Below, in pieces: positions 18,222 to 26,588 of a stretch of 64,000 bases of DNA. The notes under the pieces were generated by a model, which worked only from the letters and a program-made list of their open reading frames with translations, searched no databases and was not told where the DNA came from. The position numbers and the translations under genes were made by a program. The DNA comes from Clostridium sp. CCUG 7971 (lineage in GTDB: Bacteria; Bacillota; Clostridia; Peptostreptococcales; Peptostreptococcaceae). The stretch lies in the NCBI RefSeq assembly GCF_017590215.1, contig NZ_JAFFPK010000037.1, positions 22,868 through 86,867 of the forward strand. The letters are read 5' to 3'. The stretch's first letter is position 1, and the number at the start of each line of letters is the position of its first letter.

Positions 18222-18854
18222 ATGAATTTTGATAACAAAGACACAGCATTAGTACTTGTAGATCCACAAAATGAATTTTTACATCAAATGGGAGCTGGAT
18301 ACTCATTAGCAAATGATGTTTTAGAAAATAATAATACTATAGAAAATATAGAGTCTCTACTTAAAGCTTCAAAGTCAAAAGGATATAAAGTATTTGTATC
18401 ACCACATTATTACTATCCACATGATCACAAGTGGCAATTTGGTACAAATGGTGAAAATATGATGCATGGTATGAAAATGTTTGAAAGAAAAGGTCCATCA
18501 GATGCAGTTGAAAAAGATTCAAGAGCAGATATATATGATTCATTTAAACCATATATAGAGGATGGAGAAACTGTAATAGCAAGTCCACATAAAATATTTG
18601 GACCTCAAACAAATGATTTAGTATTACAATTAAGAAAACAAAAAATTGACAAGGTAATACTAGGAGGAATGAACTCAAATATTTGTATAGAATCACATAT
18701 GCGTGATTTAGTTGAACAAGGTTTTGAAGTTTATATAGCAAAAGATGCTACTGCTGCACCAGGAATGGATGCTTATAAAGCAGCTGAAATAAACTTTGAT
18801 ATGTTATCAAGTGGATCACTTACAACAGAAGACGTTATAAGCAAATTAGTATAA
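18222..18854 (+). CDS. Isochorismatase-family cysteine hydrolase
   Basis: 210-residue soluble hydrolase of the isochorismatase/nicotinamidase fold. The catalytic triad is visible: Asp in LVLVDPQNEFL, Lys in SPHKIFGPQTND and Cys in GGMNSNICIESHMRDL, preceded by the expected cis-peptide region. The long insertion (HYYYPHDHKWQFGTNGENMMHG) is His-rich. Members hydrolyse amides, ureido acids or isochorismate; the substrate cannot be named here. Monocistronic, with a terminator directly behind. Confidence 0.87.
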   Translation: MNFDNKDTALVLVDPQNEFLHQMGAGYSLANDVLENNNTIENIESLLKASKSKGYKVFVSPHYYYPHDHKWQFGTNGENMMHGMKMFERKGPSDAVEKDSRADIYDSFKPYIEDGETVIASPHKIFGPQTNDLVLQLRKQKIDKVILGGMNSNICIESHMRDLVEQGFEVYIAKDATAAPGMDAYKAAEINFDMLSSGSLTTEDVISKLV

Positions 18855-18855
18855 T

Positions 18856-18893
18856 AAAAAAAGCTATATCATTGATTTGATATAGTTTTTTAT
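18856..18893 (+). terminator. Terminator after isochorismatase gene
   Basis: A-run and AGCTATATCA pair with TGATATAGTTTTTT across a short loop. Confidence 0.8.
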
Positions 18894-19014
18894 TATTATT
18901 TGAATAACTCTTTTAAAATTATAAAGATTTATATTAGTAAAACTTAGGATTTTATATAATTTATTTGATACAAGTCGATAAAGGTTATAAAATAAAGAAG
19001 AGGGAGGGGATCGC

Positions 19015-20544
19015 ATGAAAGAAAAATTTCGTTCTGCTTTAGGGATGTCATATTTTATATATGTAGCACTTTTTATATCAATTATAAATAAAGCAGTACA
19101 AGTAGGATTATTTAAAGATAACAACCCTATAACGCAGATATTTGGAAAGATAAATTTTGAATCACCAGTAGGTGTAGGAAGTACCTTATTCTTTATTATT
19201 TTTTACTCGATTACTTTTTATATTGTAAAATCAGATACTGACAAAATAATAATATGTGAAGATGAAAATATAAAAAATAAAATTCACAAAAAGTTAATTA
19301 TATATAAGATAATAATAGTGTTAACCATTGGGTTCGGAACATATATAACCTTAGCTTCTAATAATATAGACATATTATTTACAAGTATATTTTTGATAAT
19401 AGATAGTGTACTTATTCTTTATGCAAAAGAAGGATACTTAAAATCTTATTTATACAATAGACAGGTTCAATGGTCTAAAGAAATAAATAATGAAGATACT
19501 GATAAAGATACTTATAAATGGAGAAAAAAACGTAAGTTTAATGGATATGTAAAAATAAACTCAAAGCATAGATATATGAATATACTTAAGTATATTCCAA
19601 CAATTATTTTTGCAATAGTTTTTATGATGCCAGATTCGATTTTAATAAGACTTTTAATGGGATATATTTTATTATTTAATATTGCCGCGGTAATAGAAAA
19701 TTTATTTAGTCTTTATACAAGTGCTAAAGGAGTATGTACATCAGTTAAAGAGTGTACTAATAAAGGAAACCACTACTATAGGATAGTTGTTACAGACTAT
19801 GAAAATAAAACAGAGATGGAATTTAGAATAGAAGAACTATTTAATATATGTGAAATGGACACAGTAGAAGTGGTATATGGAGTGTTTAGTAAAAGATGTA
19901 TAATGATAAATAATTTTATTAATATGCCAAAGAAAAGTCTTAAAAGTACCTATTTTTCATTATTTGCATTTTTGGTAATTATAATAGGTATATTTATAAA
20001 AGCTTTCACACTGCATACAAACGAGTATGAATATAACAATGCTACATACGAAGATACTGAATATAAAAATGATATAGAATATATGAATAATCCAGATATA
20101 GTATTAACAGGACAAGAAATTTTAGATTTATACGAAAATACTAAAAAAGATACGCTTAATTATGAAATTTTTCATCCTGAAGAGTACTATGTAGAATCTA
20201 CATTCAATACATTTGAACATTATGAAGGTATGGTTAAGAGACAAATAGTAGATGAAAAAAGGTATGGACAAATTTTATATCCATATTCTTATGATAGCTA
20301 TGACAATAATATAACTCTTCAAAGAGAAAGTGCAATGTATTTAACAAGTTTAGTGCTACCTTCAGATGCAAAGGAAGAGAGGTCGTTAGTTAATGAAGGT
20401 TATGGAATAGAGAGTAGAGTTTATTCATCTAGTAGAGGAACTTTTGTAGTTAGAATGCAAAGAAAGCAATACTTTAATGGTACAGAGCCTTATTATAACA
20501 AGGATGAAATAGTAGATATTAAGTATCTTAAACTTATAGAATAA
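19015..20544 (+). CDS. Unknown polytopic membrane protein (509 residues)
   Basis: Not recognised. About seven membrane segments are seen: near residues 11-31, 54-72, 94-113, 118-137, 193-231 (two) and 310-331. A soluble loop of about 55 residues (137-192) carries charged WRKKRKFNGYVKINSKHR, and 231-310 forms a second soluble domain. The last 180 residues should lie outside and start with a highly acidic stretch (YNNATYEDTEYKNDIEYMNN). The start ATG follows GGGAGGGG. It stands alone between two terminators. No motif suggests transport or catalysis. Confidence 0.6.
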   Translation: MKEKFRSALGMSYFIYVALFISIINKAVQVGLFKDNNPITQIFGKINFESPVGVGSTLFFIIFYSITFYIVKSDTDKIIICEDENIKNKIHKKLIIYKIIIVLTIGFGTYITLASNNIDILFTSIFLIIDSVLILYAKEGYLKSYLYNRQVQWSKEINNEDTDKDTYKWRKKRKFNGYVKINSKHRYMNILKYIPTIIFAIVFMMPDSILIRLLMGYILLFNIAAVIENLFSLYTSAKGVCTSVKECTNKGNHYYRIVVTDYENKTEMEFRIEELFNICEMDTVEVVYGVFSKRCIMINNFINMPKKSLKSTYFSLFAFLVIIIGIFIKAFTLHTNEYEYNNATYEDTEYKNDIEYMNNPDIVLTGQEILDLYENTKKDTLNYEIFHPEEYYVESTFNTFEHYEGMVKRQIVDEKRYGQILYPYSYDSYDNNITLQRESAMYLTSLVLPSDAKEERSLVNEGYGIESRVYSSSRGTFVVRMQRKQYFNGTEPYYNKDEIVDIKYLKLIE

Positions 20545-20598
20545 ATAATAGTTAATCTTATCATAAGTAAGGGAACATGATTTTAGAATATAAATAAT

Positions 20599-20638
20599 AA
20601 AAAGAACAGTATAGGATAAAAAGTGCTGTTCTTTTTTA
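20599..20638. terminator. Bidirectional terminator
   Basis: AAAAAGAACAG at 20599-20609 pairs with CTGTTCTTTTT at 20626-20636, between convergent genes. Confidence 0.8.
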
Positions 20639-20666
20639 TTATTTTCATTCATTTACATTATTTCAA

Positions 20667-20843
20667 CTAGTTTTGAGATATGCACTTTTTAGGACAAGAA
20701 AGTTCACATGCTCCACAATCAACACAAGCTGATGAATTTATTATTCTTTTTTTATCTTCTAATTGTGCTATACATCCGACTATACATACTCTTTCACAGG
20801 TTCCACAAGCTACACAATTAAATTTATCAATTATTCTAGGCAT
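20667..20843 (-). CDS. 2[4Fe-4S] ferredoxin (58 residues)
   Basis: Small clostridial-type ferredoxin. It begins MPRIIDKFNCVACGTCERVC and carries a second motif CVDCGACELSCPKKC, so both four-cysteine sets are complete apart from the usual CP being CI in the first. Start at 20843 behind AAGGGAG, 12 bases after the stop of the upstream PPOX-type gene, so the two form an operon. It is an electron carrier, perhaps for the flavoprotein. Confidence 0.88.
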   Translation of the reverse strand: MPRIIDKFNCVACGTCERVCIVGCIAQLEDKKRIINSSACVDCGACELSCPKKCISQN

Positions 20844-20855
20844 AGTAGACTCCCT

Positions 20856-21227
20856 TTATAAAGTCTGTTTACAAGAGTTAACTGTAACTTCTAATACTCT
20901 TGTTAAGAAAGGAAATTTATCTCTCATCATTTTAAAGTTATCCCCATCTTTTAAGAATTTAGCAGTTCCCTCAAGTAAAAATCCAGTTCCCATATATCTA
21001 TAGCCCATTACTTCGTGGCTACCTAGCGTTAATTTAACATTAGGATTAATATTTATATTATTCTCTGTGTTTATCATTGCAGCAGCTGGAATTAATATTT
21101 TATTTTCTTCTACAATAACTAGATAGCTATTCCACGTATTTGATACATGAGCCTCATTATTTGCACAAGTAACAATAGAAACAACCCCTTCATTATTTAA
21201 AACCTCTAAAAATTTTTCTGTAAACAT
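20856..21227 (-). CDS. PPOX-family flavin-binding protein
   Basis: 123-residue split-barrel protein of the pyridoxamine 5'-phosphate oxidase-like superfamily. HVSNTWNSYLVIVEENKILIPAAAMINTENNI is the typical FMN-pocket segment, followed by the strand-rich YRYMGTGFLLEGTAKFL. It probably binds FMN or F420-like flavin and reduces small compounds. Co-transcribed with the ferredoxin. The start is behind GGAGGAA. Divergent from an Rrf2 regulator 260 bases away, with repeated candidate operators between them. Confidence 0.8.
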   Translation of the reverse strand: MFTEKFLEVLNNEGVVSIVTCANNEAHVSNTWNSYLVIVEENKILIPAAAMINTENNININPNVKLTLGSHEVMGYRYMGTGFLLEGTAKFLKDGDNFKMMRDKFPFLTRVLEVTVNSCKQTL

Positions 21228-21250
21228 TTTATATTCCTCCTTAAATTATA

Positions 21251-21276
21251 GATAAATATTATCGTCGATAAATATT
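21251..21276. promoter_or_regulatory. Tandem 16-bp-spaced repeats with TTATCG palindrome
   Basis: GATAAATATT occurs at 21251-21260 and 21267-21276. Between them TTATCG-T-CGATAA (21259-21271) forms a palindrome. The location, just upstream of the PPOX gene and in the region shared with the Rrf2 gene, fits a regulator site. Confidence 0.45.
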
Positions 21277-21312
21277 GTCTGGAATTATAATATAATAATT
21301 TTTTTAATGTGT

Positions 21313-21385
21313 CAATAAAAAGTTCGCTTTGCTCATGTCGCTCAAGTAGTTTGACCACACGTGGCTCAAACGGTTTTGCCCGTTG
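21313..21385. other. Higher-GC structured island with hairpins
   Basis: A patch noticeably richer in G and C than its surroundings. GTTTGACCAC (21349-21358) pairs with GTGG-C-TCAAAC (21361-21371), and AACGG (21369-21373) pairs with CCGTT (21380-21384); the two hairpins overlap and could be alternatives. Its left edge (21313-21335, minus strand) carries the TGAGCAAAGCGAA sequence that recurs at 57716-57738. It may be a small RNA, an attenuator or an inserted short repeat. Confidence 0.35.
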
Positions 21386-21487
21386 ATAAAAATCTTATTT
21401 TAAGTTGAATACAAGTAAGGTATCTTGAATCAAATTTAATAATAATGTATGATAAAGGTATTATTTTTTAAAGGAGCGTAAAATTAA

Positions 21488-21991
21488 ATGAAATTTTCAG
21501 TAGGAGTAGAATATGCACTACATTGTTTACTATATATGGTTAATTTAGAAGAAAATAGATCAGTTGGAATTAGGGATTTAGCAACATTTCAAGGTATATC
21601 AGAAAGCTATCTGTCTAAGGTATATGCAAGATTAAGTAAATCTGGAATAATAAAATCTGTACCAGGAGTAAAGGGAGGATATGCATTAGCCCGTAGTGCA
21701 GATAAGATAACATTTTGGGATGTTGTAGAAGCTGTAGAGGGAAGCGAACCATTCTTTCAATGTGCAGAAATAAGGCAAAATAATGTATTACTAGATAAAG
21801 ATAATTTACCAGATACACATACTAAGTGTCCTTGTTTAATAAAGGTAGTAATGTTAGAAGCTGAAAATGAAATGAAAAAATATTTAAATAATAAGACATT
21901 AGAATGGCTATATAATCAAGTATATAATAAGATACTTCCAAAAGAGATGGAACAAGCAACAATCGAATGGTTTAAAAATACAAAAAAATAA
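21488..21991 (+). CDS. Rrf2-family transcriptional regulator
   Basis: Winged-helix regulator of the Rrf2/IscR family (167 residues). The N-terminus MKFSVGVEYALHCLLYMV and the GISESYLSKVYARLSKSGIIKSVPGVKGGYAL segment define the family. Three cysteines (92, 114, 116) could ligate an Fe-S cluster, as in IscR or NsrR, though their spacing differs from IscR. The start follows AAAGGAG. It likely controls the divergent PPOX-ferredoxin operon, possibly in response to redox state or nitric oxide (inference). Confidence 0.87.
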   Translation: MKFSVGVEYALHCLLYMVNLEENRSVGIRDLATFQGISESYLSKVYARLSKSGIIKSVPGVKGGYALARSADKITFWDVVEAVEGSEPFFQCAEIRQNNVLLDKDNLPDTHTKCPCLIKVVMLEAENEMKKYLNNKTLEWLYNQVYNKILPKEMEQATIEWFKNTKK

Positions 21992-22106
21992 TATTATAAA
22001 TATGATTATATTAAATAAACCTATAAAATAAATTCAAGTTACATTAAGTTTGATATTTATTTAATTAGTAAATTTATAAATACACCAACAGGTGGGAGGA
22101 TAGGCC

Positions 22107-22580
22107 ATGAATAAAGAAGAACAACTAAAAGAGGGTTTTAGGGATTTGTATAGCAAGATGGATTGGCTTAATAGACTTAAGATGGAAGAGGCACTTAAAG
22201 GATATAAGTCTTCTGAAATTCATTGTATGGAATATATTGAAAAAAATACAGATTCAAATGTGACAAAGCTTGCAGATGCTTTTTATATGACAAGAGGTGG
22301 CATAAGTAAAATAATCAAGAAACTTATAAATAATGGACTAGTGGAAAGTTACCAAAAGCCAGATAATAAAAAGGAAATATATTTTAGACTGACTGAAAAA
22401 GGAAAAGAAGTTAACAAAGTGCACGAGAAACTGCACAAAGAATTTGAAGAACGTGATAAAGTAATACTTGATCAAGTAACTGAGGAACAATATGAAAGTA
22501 TATTTAGCTTTATAAAAACCTATAGTAACCATTTAGATACAGAAATAAAGAAAGTGCGTGAGGATGTTAAATCCAAATAA
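22107..22580 (+). CDS. MarR-family regulator
   Basis: 157-residue winged-helix dimer of the MarR type, with conserved NVTKLADAFYMTRGGISKIIKKLINNGLVESYQ and the wing PDNKKEIYFRLTEKGKEV. Start behind GGTGGGAGGA. It likely represses the MFS efflux gene 133 bases downstream, whose promoter has matching inverted and direct repeats. A terminator separates the two, so each has its own promoter. Confidence 0.88.
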   Translation: MNKEEQLKEGFRDLYSKMDWLNRLKMEEALKGYKSSEIHCMEYIEKNTDSNVTKLADAFYMTRGGISKIIKKLINNGLVESYQKPDNKKEIYFRLTEKGKEVNKVHEKLHKEFEERDKVILDQVTEEQYESIFSFIKTYSNHLDTEIKKVREDVKSK

Positions 22581-22624
22581 AAAATGCAGCCTAACTTAAT
22601 TGAAAAGAAGGCTGCATTTTTTAT
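22581..22624 (+). terminator. Terminator after MarR gene
   Basis: AAAATGCAGCC at 22581-22591 pairs with GGCTGCATTTT from 22610, then T-run. Confidence 0.85.
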
Positions 22625-22630
22625 TATCAT

Positions 22631-22690
22631 CATTTTGTTGACAAGGAAACAAAATGGTGATACGATTGATATGTTTCTGAGGAAACAAAA
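22631..22690 (+). promoter_or_regulatory. MFS promoter with MarR-type operators
   Basis: TTGACA (22638-22643) and TACGAT (22661-22666) are 17 bases apart. CATTTTGTT (22631-22639) and AACAAAATG (22648-22656) form an inverted repeat over the -35. AGGAAACAAAA at 22644 recurs at 22680, 36 bp on, and GTTTC/GAAAC (22673-22686) forms a second dyad near the start point. Likely bound by the upstream MarR protein. Confidence 0.65.
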
Positions 22691-22713
22691 ATCAAAAAGG
22701 AGAAACACTAACT

Positions 22714-23991
22714 ATGAATAAAAAGACAATATTATCAAAAGATTTTTTACTTGTTGCAGTAGGGCAGATTATTTCTCTATTTGGCAATCAAATATTAAGA
22801 TATGCACTCCCCCTTTATCTACTAAATAAAACAGGTTCGTCTGTATTGTTTGGTAGCATTATGGCATCTTCCTTTATACCTATGATTTTACTCTTCCCTA
22901 TAGGAGGTATAATTGCAGACCGTTTTAACAAAAGAAACATCATGGTAATTCTAGATTTTAGTACGGCAATACTGATTTTTATGTTTTATTTGCTATCAGG
23001 TAAAATGGATATTGTTTTACTAATGGCGATTACACTGATTATTTTATATGGCATACAAGGTGCCTATCAACCAGCAGTTAAGTCAAGCATACCTACTTTG
23101 CTAGATAAAGAGTATATAATGAAAGGAAATTCAATTGTTGATGTGATTAACTCTTTGGGAAATATGATTGGACCAGTAATTGGTGGTATACTATATTCAA
23201 TTGTGGGATTAACACCGATACTATATGTGAGTATAGCTTGCTTTTTTCTTTCAGCACTAATGGAAATGTTTATTAATATTCCATTTGAAAGAGAAAAAGT
23301 AAAAGGTAATATACTATCTGTAGGTTTTAATGATTTAAAAGAAAGCTTTACATTTATGTTTAAGAAGAAACCTGTTCTATTGAAAGTGTCTTTAGTATTT
23401 TCCTGTGTAAATTTATTACTAACTACTTTAATTTTAGTTGGATTACCAGTCTTAATTACACAGCACTTAGGATTTGAAGCTAACAAAGCTAATAGACTTT
23501 ACGGATACGCACAAGGAGTAATGGCTTTTGGTAGTATATTAGGAGGTTTGCTTGCAGGAGTATTTTCAAAGAAATTGAAATTAAAAACAAGTCCACTGCT
23601 TCTAATAGGATGTTCATTATCTGTATTAATAGGAGGCATCGCGTTACAACTACTAAAAGATCCAATAAAAATTTATATTGCATTAGTACTTGGAGGTGTT
23701 TTACTATTGATATTTTCTACATTATTTTCTATTCAAATAATGACATACCAACAAATTTTAACACCAAAAAATTTAACTGGAAAAGTAATTTCATGTGTTA
23801 TGTGCATCTGCATGTGCACAAATCCCCTTGGTCAGTTTATTTATGGTGTTGTATTTGATAAAATAGGAAACCGCATGTATCTTCCATTTTATGTAGCAGG
23901 ATTTATAATGATTGGAATTAGCATTTTTACTAGTCATATTTTCTATGAAATTGACGGTCATATGGAAGAAAAAGCAAATTCTAATTTATAG
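22714..23991 (+). CDS. MFS transporter, efflux type
   Basis: 425-residue, 12-segment major facilitator of the macrolide-efflux-like group. The loop 2-3 signature appears as GGIIADRFNKRNIMVILDF. The protein is a clear paralogue of the transporter at 36961 (shared SKDFLLVAVGQIISLFGNQ/NKNFTLMVIGQIISIFGNS openings and YGIQGAYQPAVKSSIPTL). Start ATG behind AAAAGGAG. Regulated by the neighbouring MarR protein (inference). Substrate probably a toxic small molecule. Confidence 0.87.
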   Translation: MNKKTILSKDFLLVAVGQIISLFGNQILRYALPLYLLNKTGSSVLFGSIMASSFIPMILLFPIGGIIADRFNKRNIMVILDFSTAILIFMFYLLSGKMDIVLLMAITLIILYGIQGAYQPAVKSSIPTLLDKEYIMKGNSIVDVINSLGNMIGPVIGGILYSIVGLTPILYVSIACFFLSALMEMFINIPFEREKVKGNILSVGFNDLKESFTFMFKKKPVLLKVSLVFSCVNLLLTTLILVGLPVLITQHLGFEANKANRLYGYAQGVMAFGSILGGLLAGVFSKKLKLKTSPLLLIGCSLSVLIGGIALQLLKDPIKIYIALVLGGVLLLIFSTLFSIQIMTYQQILTPKNLTGKVISCVMCICMCTNPLGQFIYGVVFDKIGNRMYLPFYVAGFIMIGISIFTSHIFYEIDGHMEEKANSNL

Positions 23992-24199
23992 AGTAGATAA
24001 AATGATAAATTTAAGAATTGAAAGTATTAATCTTGGTCGGATGGGTATTTTTTTCTTTATTTTTAATCTCTATATCAAGAAAAATAATATTAATAGAAAT
24101 TCTAACTCATTTGAGTTTAATAAGAACATATATTTTAAAATTATTTAAGATTCAGAGTGGAAATAATTGATAAAAGTAGTTAAGTATATTACACTATGA

Positions 24200-24229
24200 T
24201 TTATAAATGAACAAAAATTCATTCATAAA
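24200..24229 (+). promoter_or_regulatory. Candidate TetR operator
   Basis: TTTATAAATGAA (24200-24211) and TTCATTCATAAA (24218-24229) form a 12-bp inverted repeat with one mismatch, directly before the ribosome site of the TetR gene. This fits autorepression. Confidence 0.6.
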
Positions 24230-24241
24230 AAGGAGATATAC

Positions 24242-24838
24242 ATGCCTAAGACGAAAATACAATGTGAAGAAATAAGAGAGAAAATGAATAAAAAAATTAT
24301 AGAAGGTGCTATTATTTACTTTGCAAAAAATGGTTATGCAGGTACTAAAATTAGTCAATTAGCAAAGTCTATAGGGATTGGTCAAGGAACATTATATAAT
24401 TATTTTACTTCTAAAGAAGAGTTATTTCTAGAAATACTAAAGAAGCTTAAATTACAAAATGAAAGTGGATTTGAGAACTTAGCGAAGGTACAGATAGATG
24501 CAGAAAGTAAAATAAAGTTAATTTCAGAGAGTATTATTAAAGAAATTGAAAATAAGACTATTACAGCATACTTATTTGTACTAAATATAAGAATGATAGA
24601 AGAAGGTACTATTGATAATGTATTTACAAAATCTTATGAAAATGTGCCTACAAAAATACTAGAAGATATTATTTTACAAGGCCAAAGTGAAGGTCGTGTC
24701 GTTAATGGAGATGCTTATAAATTAGCGGACTATTATTGGAGTGTTGTTCATACATTAGCCCTTATGAATATAAATAGTAAACAAAATAAAAATATAGATC
24801 AAAATTGGTTGGATAGAATTTTATTAAAAGATAGGTAG
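24242..24838 (+). CDS. TetR-family regulator
   Basis: 198 residues. The N-terminal helix-turn-helix is IIYFAKNGYAGTKISQLAKSIGIGQGTLYNYFTSKEELF, and the rest is the all-helical ligand and dimer domain. Start behind AAGGAG. The stop abuts the GTG start of a small membrane protein, so the two form a translationally coupled operon under the palindrome at 24200. Confidence 0.88.
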   Translation: MPKTKIQCEEIREKMNKKIIEGAIIYFAKNGYAGTKISQLAKSIGIGQGTLYNYFTSKEELFLEILKKLKLQNESGFENLAKVQIDAESKIKLISESIIKEIENKTITAYLFVLNIRMIEEGTIDNVFTKSYENVPTKILEDIILQGQSEGRVVNGDAYKLADYYWSVVHTLALMNINSKQNKNIDQNWLDRILLKDR

Positions 24839-25252
24839 GTGAAAAATTTGCTAGATTTAATAAAAGGTATTAGCGTTGAGGTAGCAGGATATTTAGCGGT
24901 TACTATGTTAGTATTAATTATTATAGTTCATGGACTGATTATATTAAAATTATTACCTTATACATGGATAAATGGAGGAAAAAGTATATCCTATGAATCA
25001 CAAAGAAAACAATCTATATTAGGAATAATAGTATTAACAATATCAATAGTATTATTACTTGTTGCAAGTGAAATCATTACTGTTAGCATACCAAGTATAT
25101 TATTTAGTATAGTACATATTGTATTGTGGATTATGGTTATACTGCTTGTAGTTAGTACAATAATGCAACTTTTGGGAACACATTTTGAAAAATATGTAAT
25201 GAGTATAATAGCGTTTATATTATTAGTATGCGTGCTTAGGATTGCGATATAG
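24839..25252 (+). CDS. Small four-segment membrane protein
   Basis: 137 residues with four membrane segments (about 15-38, 58-80, 82-108 and 117-136). The start is GTG immediately after the TetR stop, or TTG at 24848, which is better spaced from AGGTGA. Not recognised; being coupled to the TetR gene, it is probably the regulator's target. Confidence 0.6.
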   Translation: MKNLLDLIKGISVEVAGYLAVTMLVLIIIVHGLIILKLLPYTWINGGKSISYESQRKQSILGIIVLTISIVLLLVASEIITVSIPSILFSIVHIVLWIMVILLVVSTIMQLLGTHFEKYVMSIIAFILLVCVLRIAI

Positions 25253-25292
25253 ATAAAACTATGGAAAGCGTGCTGTATAGAGTAAAGTATGT

Positions 25293-25326
25293 AAAACCGT
25301 ATCACAAATAAGTGATACGGCTTTTT
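25293..25326 (+). terminator. Repeated terminator hairpin, copy A
   Basis: CCGTATCAC (25297-25305), loop AAATAA, GTGATACGG (25312-25320), preceded by A and followed by CTTTTT. One of four near-identical hairpins; the others are at 33636, 36011 and 38615. Confidence 0.85.
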
Positions 25327-25439
25327 ATTAATAAACTATGCTTTAAATCTTATATTTAGTATTTAAATTACTATTAAGCATGTTATCTGCCTAAGTTTAA
25401 TATATTTCTCATTTAATTTTTGATCCAAAATCGGTGCAG

Positions 25440-26309
25440 TTATATTTCAACTTCAATTTCAGATATATTTAATGCTTTTCCACCTACCAGCACCCCAACA
25501 ATCTCTTTATTTTTAACTTCTAAGGAAATAATTATTTCTGAAGGTTTTTTCATTGAATAACCTTGTTCAATAACTATATACTCAGTATTGTTGGAATTGA
25601 TTTTATCATATTTAAACAGATAACATGCAAGAGCTCCGTTGGATGTACCAGTTGCAGACTCTTCTGGTATTCCGTAAAGAGGTGCAAAATTTCTGCAGTG
25701 AGCATCTGAATTATTAAGTGAATCTAGTGTAAAGATATGATAACCAACAGCATTATATTTTTTGCTAATCTCTTCTACCTTTTTAAAATCTGGTTTTATC
25801 GCTGTTAATATTTCTATATTTTTGATAGGAACAATGATGTCTCTTAAACCAGTAGATACTATTTGAACTGGTAAATTTTCTTCTATTTCATCTAGAGTAA
25901 TATTCAAAGAATCTGCAATTTCTTCTTTACAGATTGTTTCGTAAAAGGTTGGAAGGTTTTGATTCATTATGATTGACATATCTTCTTTTATTTCTATATT
26001 TAAAATTCCTGCCTTAGTTTCTTGTGTGTATATACCGGGCTTTATTTGACCTAGACTCAATAATAAATAATAAACTCCTACTGTAGCATGTCCGCAAAGG
26101 TCTACTTCTTCAGTAGGGGTAAAAAATCTTACCTTAAAATCTGCAAGATCTGACTTCATTACATAGGCGGTCTCACTAAAACCAATTATACCTGCAATTT
26201 TTTTCATATCATTTTCCAAGAGATGATCAGCATTAAACACAACCGCGGCAGGATTTCCTCCTTCAATGGATTTTGCAAATGAGTTTAATGTAAAAGCTTT
26301 TATTTTCAT
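25440..26309 (-). CDS. PhzF-family isomerase-like protein
   Basis: 289-residue protein of the PhzF/diaminopimelate epimerase-like fold. It has GGNPAAVVF, the region holding the catalytic Glu (IIGFSETAYV), VDLCGHATVG and ESATGTSNGALACYL. Family members include phenazine-biosynthesis isomerase, but most bacterial homologues are of unknown reaction. ATG 26309 begins the conserved MKIKAFTLNSF. Its ribosome site AAGGGAGA is rather far (13 bases); the frame is open to an ATG at 26333 with no site before it. Monocistronic. Confidence 0.85.
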   Translation of the reverse strand: MKIKAFTLNSFAKSIEGGNPAAVVFNADHLLENDMKKIAGIIGFSETAYVMKSDLADFKVRFFTPTEEVDLCGHATVGVYYLLLSLGQIKPGIYTQETKAGILNIEIKEDMSIIMNQNLPTFYETICKEEIADSLNITLDEIEENLPVQIVSTGLRDIIVPIKNIEILTAIKPDFKKVEEISKKYNAVGYHIFTLDSLNNSDAHCRNFAPLYGIPEESATGTSNGALACYLFKYDKINSNNTEYIVIEQGYSMKKPSEIIISLEVKNKEIVGVLVGGKALNISEIEVEI

Positions 26310-26499
26310 AATACTAAATCTATCTCCCTTCATGAACTTTATAGTTTTTATAAGTTATAAAGTACTTTAACATTTAACAAGAAAATCCTCCTAGTAATAA
26401 AAAATCATAAATTATTGATTGATGATTAAGTAATGTAACTATCAGTCTAATAACTTTAACTTTAATTTTTATGTGATTAAAAATACGTTAAAAATTTAA

Positions 26500-26562
26500 T
26501 GGTAAACAAATTCTTTACCAATGAAAATAAAAAATATATACATGCTATAATGGTTTAAACCA
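26500..26562 (+). promoter_or_regulatory. Extended -10 promoter with two palindromes
   Basis: TGCTATAAT (26543-26551) is a good extended -10. TGGTAAA/TTTACCA (26500-26520) lies upstream and the perfect 12-base palindrome TGGTTTAAACCA (26551-26562) overlaps the start point. Both share TGGT...ACCA ends, which suggests a pair of operators for the ArsR protein encoded in the operon. Confidence 0.55.
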
Positions 26563-26588
26563 ATAAGCGAAAGGTAGATGAATAGATT

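Noticed and set aside
20680..21003. Plus-strand open frame of 107 codons
   Set aside because: It is the antisense of the ferredoxin and PPOX genes, whose motifs and ribosome sites are on the minus strand.
24001..24147. 48-codon open frame after the first MFS gene
   Set aside because: No ribosome site, low-complexity Asn/Ile/Phe content, no conserved pattern; likely chance in AT-rich DNA.
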